Below are positions 35,440 to 44,524 of a DNA stretch of 64,000 nt, piece after piece. The notes beneath the pieces were generated by a model. That model worked only from the letters and a program-made list of their open reading frames with translations. It did not search any database and was not told where the DNA came from. The stretch's first letter is position 1. Every line of letters begins with the position of its first letter. This DNA is from Vibrio jasicida CAIM 1864 = LMG 25398 (GTDB taxonomy: Bacteria > Pseudomonadota > Gammaproteobacteria > Enterobacterales > Vibrionaceae), in the NCBI RefSeq assembly GCF_000400365.1, contig NZ_BAOG01000003.1, positions 290,721 through 354,720 of the forward strand, given 5' to 3'. The translations under genes were made by a program, and so were the position numbers.

Positions 35440-36138
35440 TCATGTTCTTAGATAGCCTTTGCCTCTCATGCTCGATAAGAGGAAGTTGAGCGCTAACGCT
35501 AACGATAGTAATACAATTCCTAATGCAACTCCTTGCGCAAAAGCACCTTTACTACTTTCCATAGCAATGGCAGTCGGAATATTACGGGTTACGCCCATAA
35601 TGTTGCCACCAACCATCATTGAACAGCCTACCTCTGTGACGATTCGTGAGAATCCCGCAATGATAGCCGCCAATAAAGGAAAACGTGTCTCCCAGATCAT
35701 AGTAGCAGCGATACGAGGGATTGACGCACCTAACGTAATCGCTGTTTCAACTGCGCGACGGTCACTTGATTGAAGCGCACCGTGCATCATGGAAACCAGA
35801 ACCGGAAAACAGACGATCATTTGTCCTAAGATCATGGCTTTTTGCGTAAACAGCATTTGCCAATCACCCAAAGGGCCTGCTCTTGAGAGCATCATGTACA
35901 GCAGCAAACCAATCACGACCGTTGGCACCGCCTGTAAGGTGTTCACAATGGACAGTAAGAACCACTTACCACGAAAGTCGGTGTAAGCTAGGACAAAGGA
36001 CATCAAAATAGACGGCAATACCACTAAAGATATTGCCGTAATAGAAACACTAAAGGAGACCGCAACGATCTCCCATAGGTCTGCATCAAAATTCACCAGT
36101 AAGCGCAGGGCTTCTAGTGTTGTATCAGCAAGATTCAT
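35440..36138 (-). CDS. tupB: Tungstate ABC transporter permease TupB
   Basis: A 232-residue permease with about five membrane helices and the EAA loop AVETAITLGASIPRIAATMI (residues ~128-147). The substrate-path segment GFSRIVTEVGCSMMVGGNIM is typical of tungstate/molybdate-type permeases. It lies 6 nt downstream of tupA. Inner membrane. Confidence 0.9.
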   Translation of the reverse strand: MNLADTTLEALRLLVNFDADLWEIVAVSFSVSITAISLVVLPSILMSFVLAYTDFRGKWFLLSIVNTLQAVPTVVIGLLLYMMLSRAGPLGDWQMLFTQKAMILGQMIVCFPVLVSMMHGALQSSDRRAVETAITLGASIPRIAATMIWETRFPLLAAIIAGFSRIVTEVGCSMMVGGNIMGVTRNIPTAIAMESSKGAFAQGVALGIVLLSLALALNFLLSSMRGKGYLRT

Positions 36139-36144
36139 ATTGCG

Positions 36145-36963
36145 TTATTTGCTCTCAGCATTCGCAACGAACAATTGTTTACCATTCAGACGGAAGCCAT
36201 TTATCAGTTCTTGACCGCGTGGATTCACCAACCAGTCACTGAACGCCTTCGCACCTTGGTAGTTGATGGTTGGGTAACGCTCTGGGTTAACCAAAATCAC
36301 TTGGTACGGGTTAAACAGTTTTTCGTCGCCTTGGAATAGAATCGCAAGATCCAATTTGTTTTGGTAAGCCAACCAAGTACCACGGTCAGTCATGGTGTAG
36401 CCTTGCATTTCTGACGCCATGTTTAGAGTAGGGCCCATGCCTTGGCCTACACTGCGGTAGCCACCAAAGTTTGGTTCCATCTTAGTTTGCGCCCAGATGC
36501 CCAATTCTTTTTTGTGTGTACCAGAGTCATCGCCACGAGAGATGAAAGTCGCGTCTTTGTTTGCGATCTCTTTGAATACATCTAGTACTGACGCATCGTC
36601 TTTTACTTGCGCTGGGTCAGCTTTAGGGCCAACGATAACGAAGTCGTTGTACATCAGTTTACGAGGAAGGACGCCGTAGCCGTTCTCAACAAACACACCT
36701 TCTGCTTTAGGAGCGTGTGTCATAACCAAATCAACGTCGCCGTTTTCACCCATCTTCAGCGCTTTACCAGTACCAGCAGCGATGATATCCACTTTGTAGC
36801 CAGTGTCTTTTTCAAATTGAGGAAGTAGGTAGTCCAGTAAGCCAGAGTGGTAAGTACTTGTTGTTGTCGCCAGACGAATGTGTTCGCCATCTTGAGCTGA
36901 AAAAGCAGAGTAGCTTACAAGAGTGATTGACGTTGCAGCTAGAGTCAGCGCAATTTTTTTCAT
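36145..36963 (-). CDS. tupA: Tungstate-binding protein TupA
   Basis: A 272-residue periplasmic binding protein with a signal peptide (cut after AFSA, about residue 22). The oxyanion-binding TTTS motif lies in RLATTTSTYHSGLLDYLLP, with further ligands in FISRGDDSGTHKKE. These are the TupA hallmarks distinguishing it from ModA. It captures tungstate with very high affinity. First gene of the tup operon, behind a sigma-54 promoter and a 164-nt structured leader. GGAAAGGAAAC precedes the ATG. Confidence 0.93.
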   Translation of the reverse strand: MKKIALTLAATSITLVSYSAFSAQDGEHIRLATTTSTYHSGLLDYLLPQFEKDTGYKVDIIAAGTGKALKMGENGDVDLVMTHAPKAEGVFVENGYGVLPRKLMYNDFVIVGPKADPAQVKDDASVLDVFKEIANKDATFISRGDDSGTHKKELGIWAQTKMEPNFGGYRSVGQGMGPTLNMASEMQGYTMTDRGTWLAYQNKLDLAILFQGDEKLFNPYQVILVNPERYPTINYQGAKAFSDWLVNPRGQELINGFRLNGKQLFVANAESK

Positions 36964-37127
36964 TTTAGTTGTTTCCTTTCCAATGATTCTTTGGCTTCTT
37001 AAGTCTTGGGTTACTAAAGAAGTCGCCAGAGCGTCAGTGAGCGCTCAAATCACAAGCCACCTTAGGGTGAGGGAGCGAGAAGCGATGGTATTGCATTGAT
37101 GTCTCCCACATCCTGAGGTCACTTGGA
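36964..37127 (-). ncRNA. Structured 5' leader of tupABC, candidate cis-regulatory RNA
   Basis: From the predicted start near 37127, the leader holds at least four local hairpins: GATGT/ACATC around GGGAG (37098-37112), CACC/GGTG (37058-37069), GAGCG/CGCTC (37029-37046), and a longer one pairing CTTCTT with AAGAAG, with GGC/GCC outside it (36993-37027). The last ends about 20 nt before the ribosome site. I could not match it to a Moco/tungsten-cofactor riboswitch from memory, so the ligand is open. Confidence 0.4.
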
Positions 37128-37137
37128 CACTCCATAT

Positions 37138-37153
37138 AGCAAACAAGATGCCA
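37138..37153 (-). promoter_or_regulatory. Sigma-54 promoter of tupABC
   Basis: The minus strand reads TGGCATCTTGTTTGCT, with GG-N10-GC spacing exact and TTTGC at -12. The start would be near 37127. Two palindromic operator candidates lie 70-131 nt upstream. Confidence 0.85.
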
Positions 37154-37222
37154 ACATTTTACAAGCTAAAAAGGTTTGATTTATGCGCTAATTCATGGAC
37201 TTATTTGCATAAAAATTTGCGT

Positions 37223-37239
37223 TGGTACAAAATGTCGCA
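37223..37239. promoter_or_regulatory. Palindromic activator site 1, tup/NtrC-type regulator intergenic
   Basis: TGGTACA-AAA-TGTCGCA fits the palindrome TGNGACA-N3-TGTCNCA with one mismatch in the left arm. It lies 70 nt upstream of the tup sigma-54 promoter and 68 nt before the regulator start codon. Confidence 0.65.
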
Positions 37240-37267
37240 CTTTTTGTAGGGTATCTCTGTTTAAACT

Positions 37268-37284
37268 TGGTACACTCTGTCCCA
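37268..37284. promoter_or_regulatory. Palindromic activator site 2, tup/NtrC-type regulator intergenic
   Basis: TGGTACA-CTC-TGTCCCA has the same arms as site 1, 45 bp away centre to centre. It ends 22 nt before the regulator ATG, so it could also give autorepression. Confidence 0.65.
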
Positions 37285-37306
37285 TTCCAATCCAACTGGG
37301 GTAAAT

Positions 37307-38758
37307 ATGTCTACTCAATCCCATATTAGTACAAACCAACAATACAACGCTTTTTCAGTACTGGTCGTTGATGACGAACTCGGTATGCAAGCCATCCTTA
37401 AAAAGGCTCTGGGCAAACTGTTTTCGCAAGTCGATACAGCGGGCAGCATTGAAGAAGCGGAAGAACTGCGTAATTCACGCCACTACGACTTGATTCTGTT
37501 GGATATCAACTTGCCGGGGCGTTCAGGGATTGAATGGGAAGAGGCGTTTGAAGATGACGACAAACGCGCGGATGTCATCTTCATGACTGGCTACGCGGAT
37601 TTGGAAATTGCAATTCGAGCACTGCAGCTTGGTGCGTCGGACTTTATCCTCAAGCCGTTTAACCTAGAGCAGATGTTGAAAGCGGTCAGCCGCTGTATGG
37701 ATCGTCGTTTGACTGAGCGCATGCAATACGCGATGAAACGTGACTATCAGCGTCTTCACACGTCAGAAATCATTGGCGGCTCTGAGAAAACCCGTCAACT
37801 CAAACAGCTGATTACCCAGTTTGCGCCTTCTCGCGCATCAGTCTTGGTCGAAGGTGAGTCGGGAACAGGTAAAGAGCTCGTTGCGCGCGGCATTCACCAA
37901 GCGAGTGGTCGCACAGGACCATTTGTCCCACTTAACTGTGGTGCGATTGCACCAGAGCTTTTAGAGAGTGAACTATTCGGGCATACCTCAGGTGCTTTCA
38001 CGGGCGCTAAAAAGTCTCGCGAAGGCCTTTTCCGCGTAGCGAACGGAGGTACATTATTCCTTGATGAAATTGGTGAAATGCCGTTATCCATGCAAGCGTC
38101 ACTGCTGCGCGTGTTAGAGCAGCGTACCATTCGTCCGGTCGGTTCTGAACGCGAAATCAGCATTGATGTGCGCATTGTCGCGGCGACCAACCGCAACCTG
38201 CAAGAAGAGGTCAACAAAGGCAACTTCCGTAGCGACCTTTACTACCGTTTGAACGTGTTGAAGATCGAAGTCGCTCCCCTGCGTGAGCGCAAAACCGATT
38301 TGTTCGAGCTTGTGCCTTATTTTAGCAACATGCTAACGAGCGAACTGGGTATGCAAGCACCGAAGTGGGCGCATGAGGATATGGAAGCGATGAGTGAGTA
38401 CGAATGGCCAGGTAATATTCGTGAGCTGAAAAACCTCATTGAGCGCTGCATCTTGTTAGGCAAACCGCCCGCGCACCATTGGCGTGAATTGAATGGAGGA
38501 CATGCGCTGCCTAACGTGTCGATTACGGTTTCTCATACTGCAGAGCTGCCAACATTCAAAGAGGGCAGAGAGTTCAGCGGTGAAGGTTATCCAAACACTT
38601 GGACGCTAAAAGAGGTTGAAAAAGCGCATATACAACAAGTAGTTACTCTTCATGAAGGCAATAAATCTGCTGCTTCACGTGATTTGGGTGTGGCAAGAAA
38701 AACCCTAGAGCGCAAATACAAAGAGTGGGACTCTGAGGACGAGGATTATGCCGAATAG
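37307..38758 (+). CDS. NtrC-family sigma-54 response regulator, candidate FDH/tup activator
   Basis: A 483-residue activator. The receiver domain has phospho-acceptor Asp66 (ILLDINLPGRSG); the AAA+ domain has Walker A GESGTGKE (about 182-189), an intact GAFTGA loop and the sensor-II region YEWPGNIRELKNLIERC; a C-terminal Fis-type helix-turn-helix is at NKSAASRDLGVARKTLERKY. The cognate kinase gene overlaps its end by 11 nt. It is divergent from tupABC, and palindromes with sigma-54 promoters occur at tup and FDH genes, so it is the best candidate for their regulator. The assignment is inference; the family is certain. Confidence 0.9.
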   Translation: MSTQSHISTNQQYNAFSVLVVDDELGMQAILKKALGKLFSQVDTAGSIEEAEELRNSRHYDLILLDINLPGRSGIEWEEAFEDDDKRADVIFMTGYADLEIAIRALQLGASDFILKPFNLEQMLKAVSRCMDRRLTERMQYAMKRDYQRLHTSEIIGGSEKTRQLKQLITQFAPSRASVLVEGESGTGKELVARGIHQASGRTGPFVPLNCGAIAPELLESELFGHTSGAFTGAKKSREGLFRVANGGTLFLDEIGEMPLSMQASLLRVLEQRTIRPVGSEREISIDVRIVAATNRNLQEEVNKGNFRSDLYYRLNVLKIEVAPLRERKTDLFELVPYFSNMLTSELGMQAPKWAHEDMEAMSEYEWPGNIRELKNLIERCILLGKPPAHHWRELNGGHALPNVSITVSHTAELPTFKEGREFSGEGYPNTWTLKEVEKAHIQQVVTLHEGNKSAASRDLGVARKTLERKYKEWDSEDEDYAE

Positions 38759-40790
38759 TACTTGGCAGCAACGCAAGGGATTGTCTAAATGGGCGTATCG
38801 GTTCAAAACAATGGTGCGCTATCGATTATTGATTTTGACCTCCGCGCCAATCTTTTTAACGTCATTGGCATTGATTGGTATCACGATCTATTGGTCGATT
38901 CACTATACGTGGCAAAATGCGCTGCTGGACGTATCAGAACGTCTTGGTGTGGCCAATAACAGCATCACCTTACTACAACAAAAACAAGCGAACTACGTGA
39001 AATCGTTCGCGGACTCTTATGATTTTCGTACCCGAGTGAACCAAAATGTCCCACAAGCAGAATTGCAAAAGTGGGTGACTGCGCAGAAGAAACGCTACGG
39101 GTTGGATTTTTTGTCCTTCCAACGTGTTAATTCGATGGAAAACAAATTCCGCTTTATGGATTTAACTAAGCGCGAATCTTTCTTCGATGTTCTGGACAGA
39201 AAAGAACTGGAAAAGCTAGACCCCGAACTCGCAAAACGTGCTGAAGTACCGATTCTAAAAAATGGTGGTGTGGAAGCGCGTGGCTTGGTGAGTCGAACCG
39301 TAATACCGGTTTACAGCCAGCAGAATGATTTAATTGGCTTCTTAGATGGCGGTTTGCTGCTCAACAACAGCACGGTATTGGTCGATCAAATTCGTGATCT
39401 TATCTATTTGAGTGATAACGACACCCTCCGTCCTGTGGGGACTCTGACGGTATTTTTGGATGATCTTCGTGTTAGTACCAATGTTCCCTTAGACAGTGAC
39501 CAACGTTTGGGGCGCGCTATTGGTACACGAGTTAGTTCTGAGGTGTACAACAAGGTATTGGAGGAAGGTGAGCAATGGGTCGACCGCGCATTTGTTTACG
39601 ATGCTTGGTATATCACCGCATATCAGCCAATCAAAGACCAATACGATAATGTCATCGGTATGCTCTACACCGGTTACTTGATGTGGCCATTCGTAAAAGC
39701 CTACATGACCAATATCGTCGAGATAAGCTTGATCACTTTAATGCTGCTCTTAGTTTCTGGTGTGATGGTATATCGAGGCTCGCGAGACTTATTCCGTCCA
39801 ATTGAACGCATCCATAAAGTCGTGAAATTAGTTCAGTTGGGTAAAGAAAAACGTATTGGGCCTCTCGGACTAGACGAACACCACGAGCTGGCTCAGTTAG
39901 CTCGCCAATTCGACAATATGTTGGATGCACTTGAAGATCGTAAAGTCGAGCTTAAAAACTCTGCGATGCAACTTGAGGGTAAAGTTCAAAAACGTACGGC
40001 GAGTTTGAAGGAAAAAACAGAACAGCTCGAACTCCATATTCAGCTGCTCAACCAAACGCGTGACAAACTGGTGGTCAACGAAAAGCTTGCCGCACTGGGT
40101 GAGTTAACTGCGGGTATTGCACACGAGATTAACAACCCAACCGCAGTGATTCTGGGTAACGTTGAATTGATTCAGTTTGAGTTAGGTGAAGAGGCAAGCC
40201 GCGTTCAGGAAGAAATTGACGCCATTCACGCTCAAATTGACCGCATTCGTAATATCACGCGTAGTTTACTGCAATACAGCCGTCAGGGTGGTGTGCAAGA
40301 CGAAATTACGTGGCAACACGTGAACCCAATCATTGATGAGAGTATTACGCTGGTTAAAACCGGTACTAAGAAGCGCGACATCGAGTTTGTCACCGATTTA
40401 CAGGCTCATACTTCGGTCGAGATCAATCGCCACCACTTGTTGCAGATTCTGGTGAACTTGCAGATGAATGGCATTCATGCGATGGACGGCAGAGGTAAGC
40501 TAACCGTCGTGAGTGATGATTGGATTGAAGACGGCGAACTGAAAGGTGCAGCGATTCATGTCACCGATGAAGGTTGCGGTATCAAGCCAGAAAACTTAAG
40601 TCGTATCTTCTCGCCGTTCTATACAACTAAGCGTGACGGTACTGGTCTAGGGCTTTCTGTTTCGCAAAGTATTCTTAGCCAAACAGGCGGCGAACTAAAA
40701 GCTGAATCGGAATGGGGCAAAGGAAGCACATTCAGTATCTATCTGCCTAAAAAAGCCGAGTTGCTACTTGACGTTATGAATATTGTTTAG
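38748..40790 (+). CDS. Membrane sensor histidine kinase paired with the NtrC-type regulator
   Basis: A 680-residue kinase. TM1 is at about residues 27-50 and the periplasmic sensor region (about 52-325) looks like a double-Cache fold. TM2 is ISLITLMLLLVSGVMVY, followed by HAMP and a coiled coil (LEGKVQKRTASLKEKTEQLE). The HisKA domain has phospho-accepting His459 in LTAGIAHEINNPTAV, and the HATPase domain has the N box, DEGCGIKPENL, FSPFYTTK and GTGLGLSVSQ. The periplasmic signal could be formate, an oxyanion or another small molecule; unknown. Coupled to the regulator gene. Confidence 0.9.
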   Translation: MPNSTWQQRKGLSKWAYRFKTMVRYRLLILTSAPIFLTSLALIGITIYWSIHYTWQNALLDVSERLGVANNSITLLQQKQANYVKSFADSYDFRTRVNQNVPQAELQKWVTAQKKRYGLDFLSFQRVNSMENKFRFMDLTKRESFFDVLDRKELEKLDPELAKRAEVPILKNGGVEARGLVSRTVIPVYSQQNDLIGFLDGGLLLNNSTVLVDQIRDLIYLSDNDTLRPVGTLTVFLDDLRVSTNVPLDSDQRLGRAIGTRVSSEVYNKVLEEGEQWVDRAFVYDAWYITAYQPIKDQYDNVIGMLYTGYLMWPFVKAYMTNIVEISLITLMLLLVSGVMVYRGSRDLFRPIERIHKVVKLVQLGKEKRIGPLGLDEHHELAQLARQFDNMLDALEDRKVELKNSAMQLEGKVQKRTASLKEKTEQLELHIQLLNQTRDKLVVNEKLAALGELTAGIAHEINNPTAVILGNVELIQFELGEEASRVQEEIDAIHAQIDRIRNITRSLLQYSRQGGVQDEITWQHVNPIIDESITLVKTGTKKRDIEFVTDLQAHTSVEINRHHLLQILVNLQMNGIHAMDGRGKLTVVSDDWIEDGELKGAAIHVTDEGCGIKPENLSRIFSPFYTTKRDGTGLGLSVSQSILSQTGGELKAESEWGKGSTFSIYLPKKAELLLDVMNIV

Positions 40791-40826
40791 CGCTATTCTT
40801 GAACTGACTATGAGTCCCAATCAAAT

Positions 40827-40858
40827 AAAAAGGGTCAGTAAATTTACTGACCCTTTTT
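40827..40858. terminator. Bidirectional terminator between the kinase and MscS genes
   Basis: AAAAAGGGTCAGTAAA is followed by its exact complement, giving a 16-bp palindrome with T-runs on both strands. It serves both convergent genes. Confidence 0.85.
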
Positions 40859-40897
40859 GTATCTGTTCCTCTCTAAGTGCGAGAGGAAAACGTCGAA

Positions 40898-41776
40898 TTA
40901 ACCCGTATGCACCGCAATCTTTGGAGGATTGATTCCGTGCTTTTTAAACTCTTTCATTACACGTAGAGTAATGTCGGTTTCAAAGAGCTTCTCGTAGGCG
41001 GTATCTACCACATACGCCTTACACGTTAACTGAATTGCTAAGTAGTTATCAGTAATCGTCTGTTTTACGAGAACCGTCACAGGCTTCGGTAGATGGATAT
41101 AGCGACTTGAAGAGGCCGCTTCCTGAATTAAATCACGTGCTAACGCAATGTCTTCATTCATGCCTACATAGAACGGAATCACCACCTGCATATCCAACGC
41201 ACCATAGTTGCCGCTGACCACAACTTCACTCAAGAACTTGTTGTTTGGAATCGTAATGATGTCATCGGTTAGGGTACGCATACGCACAGAACGCAAACCA
41301 ATAGCAATAATATCGCCGTAATTTCCTTCAAACGTGACGCGGTCACCAACTTGGAACGGTCTATCCACCATAACCGTCATACCCGCGATGAACGATGCCG
41401 CTAGGTCTTTCATTGCAAAACCAACGGATACCGCCAACGTACCACCAATCAAAGCAAGGATCTGGTCGTTGATGCGAAAGCTCATCATAAATACCACAGA
41501 GCCGGCAGTTAAGTAGATAAAGAACTGCAGGAATGATTGGAGCTTTTGCAGCACCATTCGATACTGCACAAATTGGCTACCAATACTTTCTACCATCGAG
41601 CTCATGAACTTAAGCAACAACCATGTACATGCAATTACGATGATAGAGAAGAACACGCCGCTCCAGCGAATTAAGCTGGCAATTTGCGAGATATTATCGA
41701 CACTCGCGATTTCTTCAGTCGCCAATGCAGGGGAGCTCAATAAACATAGAGCCAATACGGTGAGTAGTTTTTTCAT
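40898..41776 (-). CDS. MscS-family mechanosensitive channel
   Basis: A 292-residue channel with signal peptide MKKLLTVLALCLLSSPALA, three membrane helices (about residues 34-55, 79-100 and 104-130) and the MscS beta domain (DRPFQVGDRVTFEGNYGDII, with RTLTDDIITIPNNKF). The pore helix GGTLAVSVGFAMKDLAASFIAGM has the Gly/Ala packing of MscS. It is expected to gate under membrane tension. It starts two bases after the stop of the membrane ATPase gene, so the two are surely coexpressed. Confidence 0.9.
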   Translation of the reverse strand: MKKLLTVLALCLLSSPALATEEIASVDNISQIASLIRWSGVFFSIIVIACTWLLLKFMSSMVESIGSQFVQYRMVLQKLQSFLQFFIYLTAGSVVFMMSFRINDQILALIGGTLAVSVGFAMKDLAASFIAGMTVMVDRPFQVGDRVTFEGNYGDIIAIGLRSVRMRTLTDDIITIPNNKFLSEVVVSGNYGALDMQVVIPFYVGMNEDIALARDLIQEAASSSRYIHLPKPVTVLVKQTITDNYLAIQLTCKAYVVDTAYEKLFETDITLRVMKEFKKHGINPPKIAVHTG

Positions 41777-41778
41777 CG

Positions 41779-44124
41779 TTATTTCACCAATAAATGTTGA
41801 CGGTCGAGAACGTTAGTAATGTGACGGAACCAGTGGTCCGACACGCGAGCTTTGTCTTCGCTCCACTCAATAAAGCCACGGCTTTGGAAGTAGCGAAGAG
41901 TACCGATAACTTCCGCAATACTGAGCTGGGTACATTCAGACAACTCCTCTGGCGATGCCACTTCAAGCTGAACAATAGAACGCAGAACGGCCAACATTGG
42001 CTTCGGCATTTTCTCAAGCTCTTGAGACTCTGGTGCGTGGAATAATCGAACCACCACTTGCTGCGTCTCTTTATCCTGACGCAGGGACAAGCGGAAAAAG
42101 CGTAAGCCAACTGTCGGGTTACCATCTGAGTAATGCCACAGAATACGGTAGAAACCTTGTTTAGCACGTTCTTCTTCCGTGATGTCTTCTTGGTCCCATT
42201 GCTTAGGGACGACAAGACCATCAAACGTCACTGGATTTTCAATCTGTTGGTTAATACGTGTATCAAACAGCGCAGAGAGTTGTTTCTCACTCCAACGCGG
42301 CATAAATGCCACCCAGTCAAACAACAACCGTTCGCCACGAGCACGGTCAACGAAACGCCAGCTCGCTTTCTCAATCGCCATGACAACGCGGTGGTTCTTC
42401 TTAGAGCGGCGAAGTAGGTTAGTCAGCTTGATTAGGCCGCCTAAACCACCCACCATCGGCTTAACTAAGCGTTGGGCGTTATCGACGGCGATAAGGTAAG
42501 GCGTATCACTTTTACGAAGATGCGCAAGAACCTGAATTTCAGACGCGTCTTCTTCCAACCCAAGCTGCAGAGCCAACTCTTTTAGCAACTCGCTGTAACC
42601 TGCGTATGGACAGTTCAAATAAAGCGGTTCGGCGTTCTTCACTTTGTTCAGGATAGTGCGTAGGAAGGTTGTTGTACCAACGCCACGCTCACCCGAGATA
42701 ACGCACACGGCAGGGCTGTCTGTCAGGAGATATTTAGACAGATGCTTGATTTCATCAGAGGCGTAGTCCACCAACTCGCTTTCTTCGCTACCTGGGAGAA
42801 TATAGTCAAACGTTTGCTCGCCTTTGATTCTTACGAGATTAGTATCTGCACCGTTATTTCCCGTTTGTTTTGCGACTTCAATACGGAACAAATACGCTAA
42901 AGCTTGGCTAAACATGGTGTAGTTAGACAACATGGCAACAATGCGGTGTTTAAAGCTGTGCAGCATAATCCACACAGCACAAATAGCCGTACCGATGATG
43001 CTTAGTAACAAGGTATCTTTACGTCGGATGGCCCAGTTTACCCAAACAGGGCGGTCAGAGAGCTTTTCCGCGACTTCAAATACCTTCTTACGCCATAGGC
43101 GCAATACCGACAGTGTCACCAATACAAACCAAAAGAACAGTGCGCTGTAGATCCAAGAATAAATGGTGCCTTTGCCTAGTGTTCGAATCGAGATTTGTAA
43201 AATCACGCCTGCGACAATCGCGCTCCATACATAGCGACGAATGGTCGATAGACGCAGCGCAATCACTTCTTGGCTGGTACTACGACTGTTACGGTAAGCA
43301 AACTCTAAAATGAAGCTGATGGCAATAGAACCACCCAACACCCACCACGTGAAGATCTCGAGAATGATCAAATGCTGCAAGCTCGGGATTTCTGATAGCA
43401 CGCGAAGAGAAAGCGTAATTGCAATCAACCAAGCAATCGCCCGGTGTGCACGACTAATGTACCAAATCAAACGAACCCAAATCGGAGGCTTGGCCACATT
43501 GTCTAATTGCGTTTCACGGAACAGCGTAATGATGCGCTTGCTGTTGGTTAACCACCAAACCAACCCAAAGTAAATAAACAGTACTTTAATGCCTGCCCAA
43601 AGTACTGGGATTGGTGAAATGAACACCTCTTTTATCAGCGATTGGAATGAACGAATCTGGAAGAACAGTAAGTATTCCGCATTCAATTGAGTTTGACGCC
43701 ACTCTTGCTTGAATTGGGTCACACCATAAGGACCAAAGCCAGTTAGCTTGTCGTGTGTAATCGGATCCGTCAGCGCTAATAATTGCTCTTTGCTTTGACC
43801 AAGGCTGTTCAGAGTCAAATTGCTAGACTGAGTTTCAAACCACTCTTTGTCTTCACCAGACTCGCGATAAGCTTTTAAATGTTGGTCAAAGATGAGGGTT
43901 TGTTTGCGCTGCTCGTTCATCACTGCATTAAGCAGTTGATTGACTTTGCGTTTGTCTTGGTCAGACATAAACAAAGGTTCAGGCAATTTGTTTATCTCCT
44001 GAGTGATCTCTTGCGCCACTGGCAATACTTGAGGCTCAGGTTGGAATTCGTACTCCCACTCAGCGTGAGCGGGTAAAGAAAGCACGAGACCGACTAGCAT
44101 TAAAATGCGCGCCATGAAATGCAT
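41779..44124 (-). CDS. Polytopic membrane protein with AAA/STAND-like ATPase domain
   Basis: A 781-residue protein of no family I can name. It has a signal peptide (cut after LPAHA), a helical periplasmic part to ~165, and six membrane helices between ~170 and ~395. A cytoplasmic P-loop NTPase domain (from ~445) has Walker A-like GERGVGTTT at about 473-481 and Walker B-like YLIAVDNAQ at about 540; the P-loop Lys is Thr and the catalytic acidic residue is Asn. A C-terminal winged-helix-like segment (about 700-770: SPEELSECTQLSIAEVIGTL) follows. It is coupled to the MscS gene downstream. Confidence 0.75.
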   Translation of the reverse strand: MHFMARILMLVGLVLSLPAHAEWEYEFQPEPQVLPVAQEITQEINKLPEPLFMSDQDKRKVNQLLNAVMNEQRKQTLIFDQHLKAYRESGEDKEWFETQSSNLTLNSLGQSKEQLLALTDPITHDKLTGFGPYGVTQFKQEWRQTQLNAEYLLFFQIRSFQSLIKEVFISPIPVLWAGIKVLFIYFGLVWWLTNSKRIITLFRETQLDNVAKPPIWVRLIWYISRAHRAIAWLIAITLSLRVLSEIPSLQHLIILEIFTWWVLGGSIAISFILEFAYRNSRSTSQEVIALRLSTIRRYVWSAIVAGVILQISIRTLGKGTIYSWIYSALFFWFVLVTLSVLRLWRKKVFEVAEKLSDRPVWVNWAIRRKDTLLLSIIGTAICAVWIMLHSFKHRIVAMLSNYTMFSQALAYLFRIEVAKQTGNNGADTNLVRIKGEQTFDYILPGSEESELVDYASDEIKHLSKYLLTDSPAVCVISGERGVGTTTFLRTILNKVKNAEPLYLNCPYAGYSELLKELALQLGLEEDASEIQVLAHLRKSDTPYLIAVDNAQRLVKPMVGGLGGLIKLTNLLRRSKKNHRVVMAIEKASWRFVDRARGERLLFDWVAFMPRWSEKQLSALFDTRINQQIENPVTFDGLVVPKQWDQEDITEEERAKQGFYRILWHYSDGNPTVGLRFFRLSLRQDKETQQVVVRLFHAPESQELEKMPKPMLAVLRSIVQLEVASPEELSECTQLSIAEVIGTLRYFQSRGFIEWSEDKARVSDHWFRHITNVLDRQHLLVK

Positions 44125-44524
44125 AAAATTCTCTTAAAACTTATAAGGTTAGAGTTAGTGTAGTTGCTTTATCGCGATATGCGAGTTTTACCCAATGACC
44201 GTGCGTGATGTTGCGATTTCCTTTGAGAAACGGATGCTCAATAAAGGAATAACGTACGGAATTGATAAAAGGGGACGCACTATAAACCCAATCTCATGGG
44301 GTATGTCAATGCTTAGTCATGACAGATTTATGTCTCACTTTTGAACCCGTTAGGGTAAGAACCTTTAGGAATGGCAAGGTTTATGTTAGCCAAATCTCAA
44401 AAAACAACCGAACGAAGAAAGCTTTTTCTCATTAATTAATAAAAACAAAACTTGAAGTGTGTAGCCTTAAGCAGTAACGTTGCGCGGTTTTTCCCAATAA
44501 ACTTGAATTGCTAAGGTAAAGGTT
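44125..44524. other. 400-nt divergent intergenic region
   Basis: This lies between the membrane-ATPase gene (minus) and ybiT (plus). I see no gene, no sigma-54 element with correct spacing and no strong terminator. It should hold both promoters. A GACA-N6-TGTC inverted pair at 44321-44334 has the wrong spacing for the FDH-type palindrome. Confidence 0.5.

Noticed and set aside
44319..44337. GACA-N6-TGTCTCA resembling the FDH palindrome
   Set aside because: The spacer is 6 instead of 3, and no sigma-54 element with correct spacing lies nearby.
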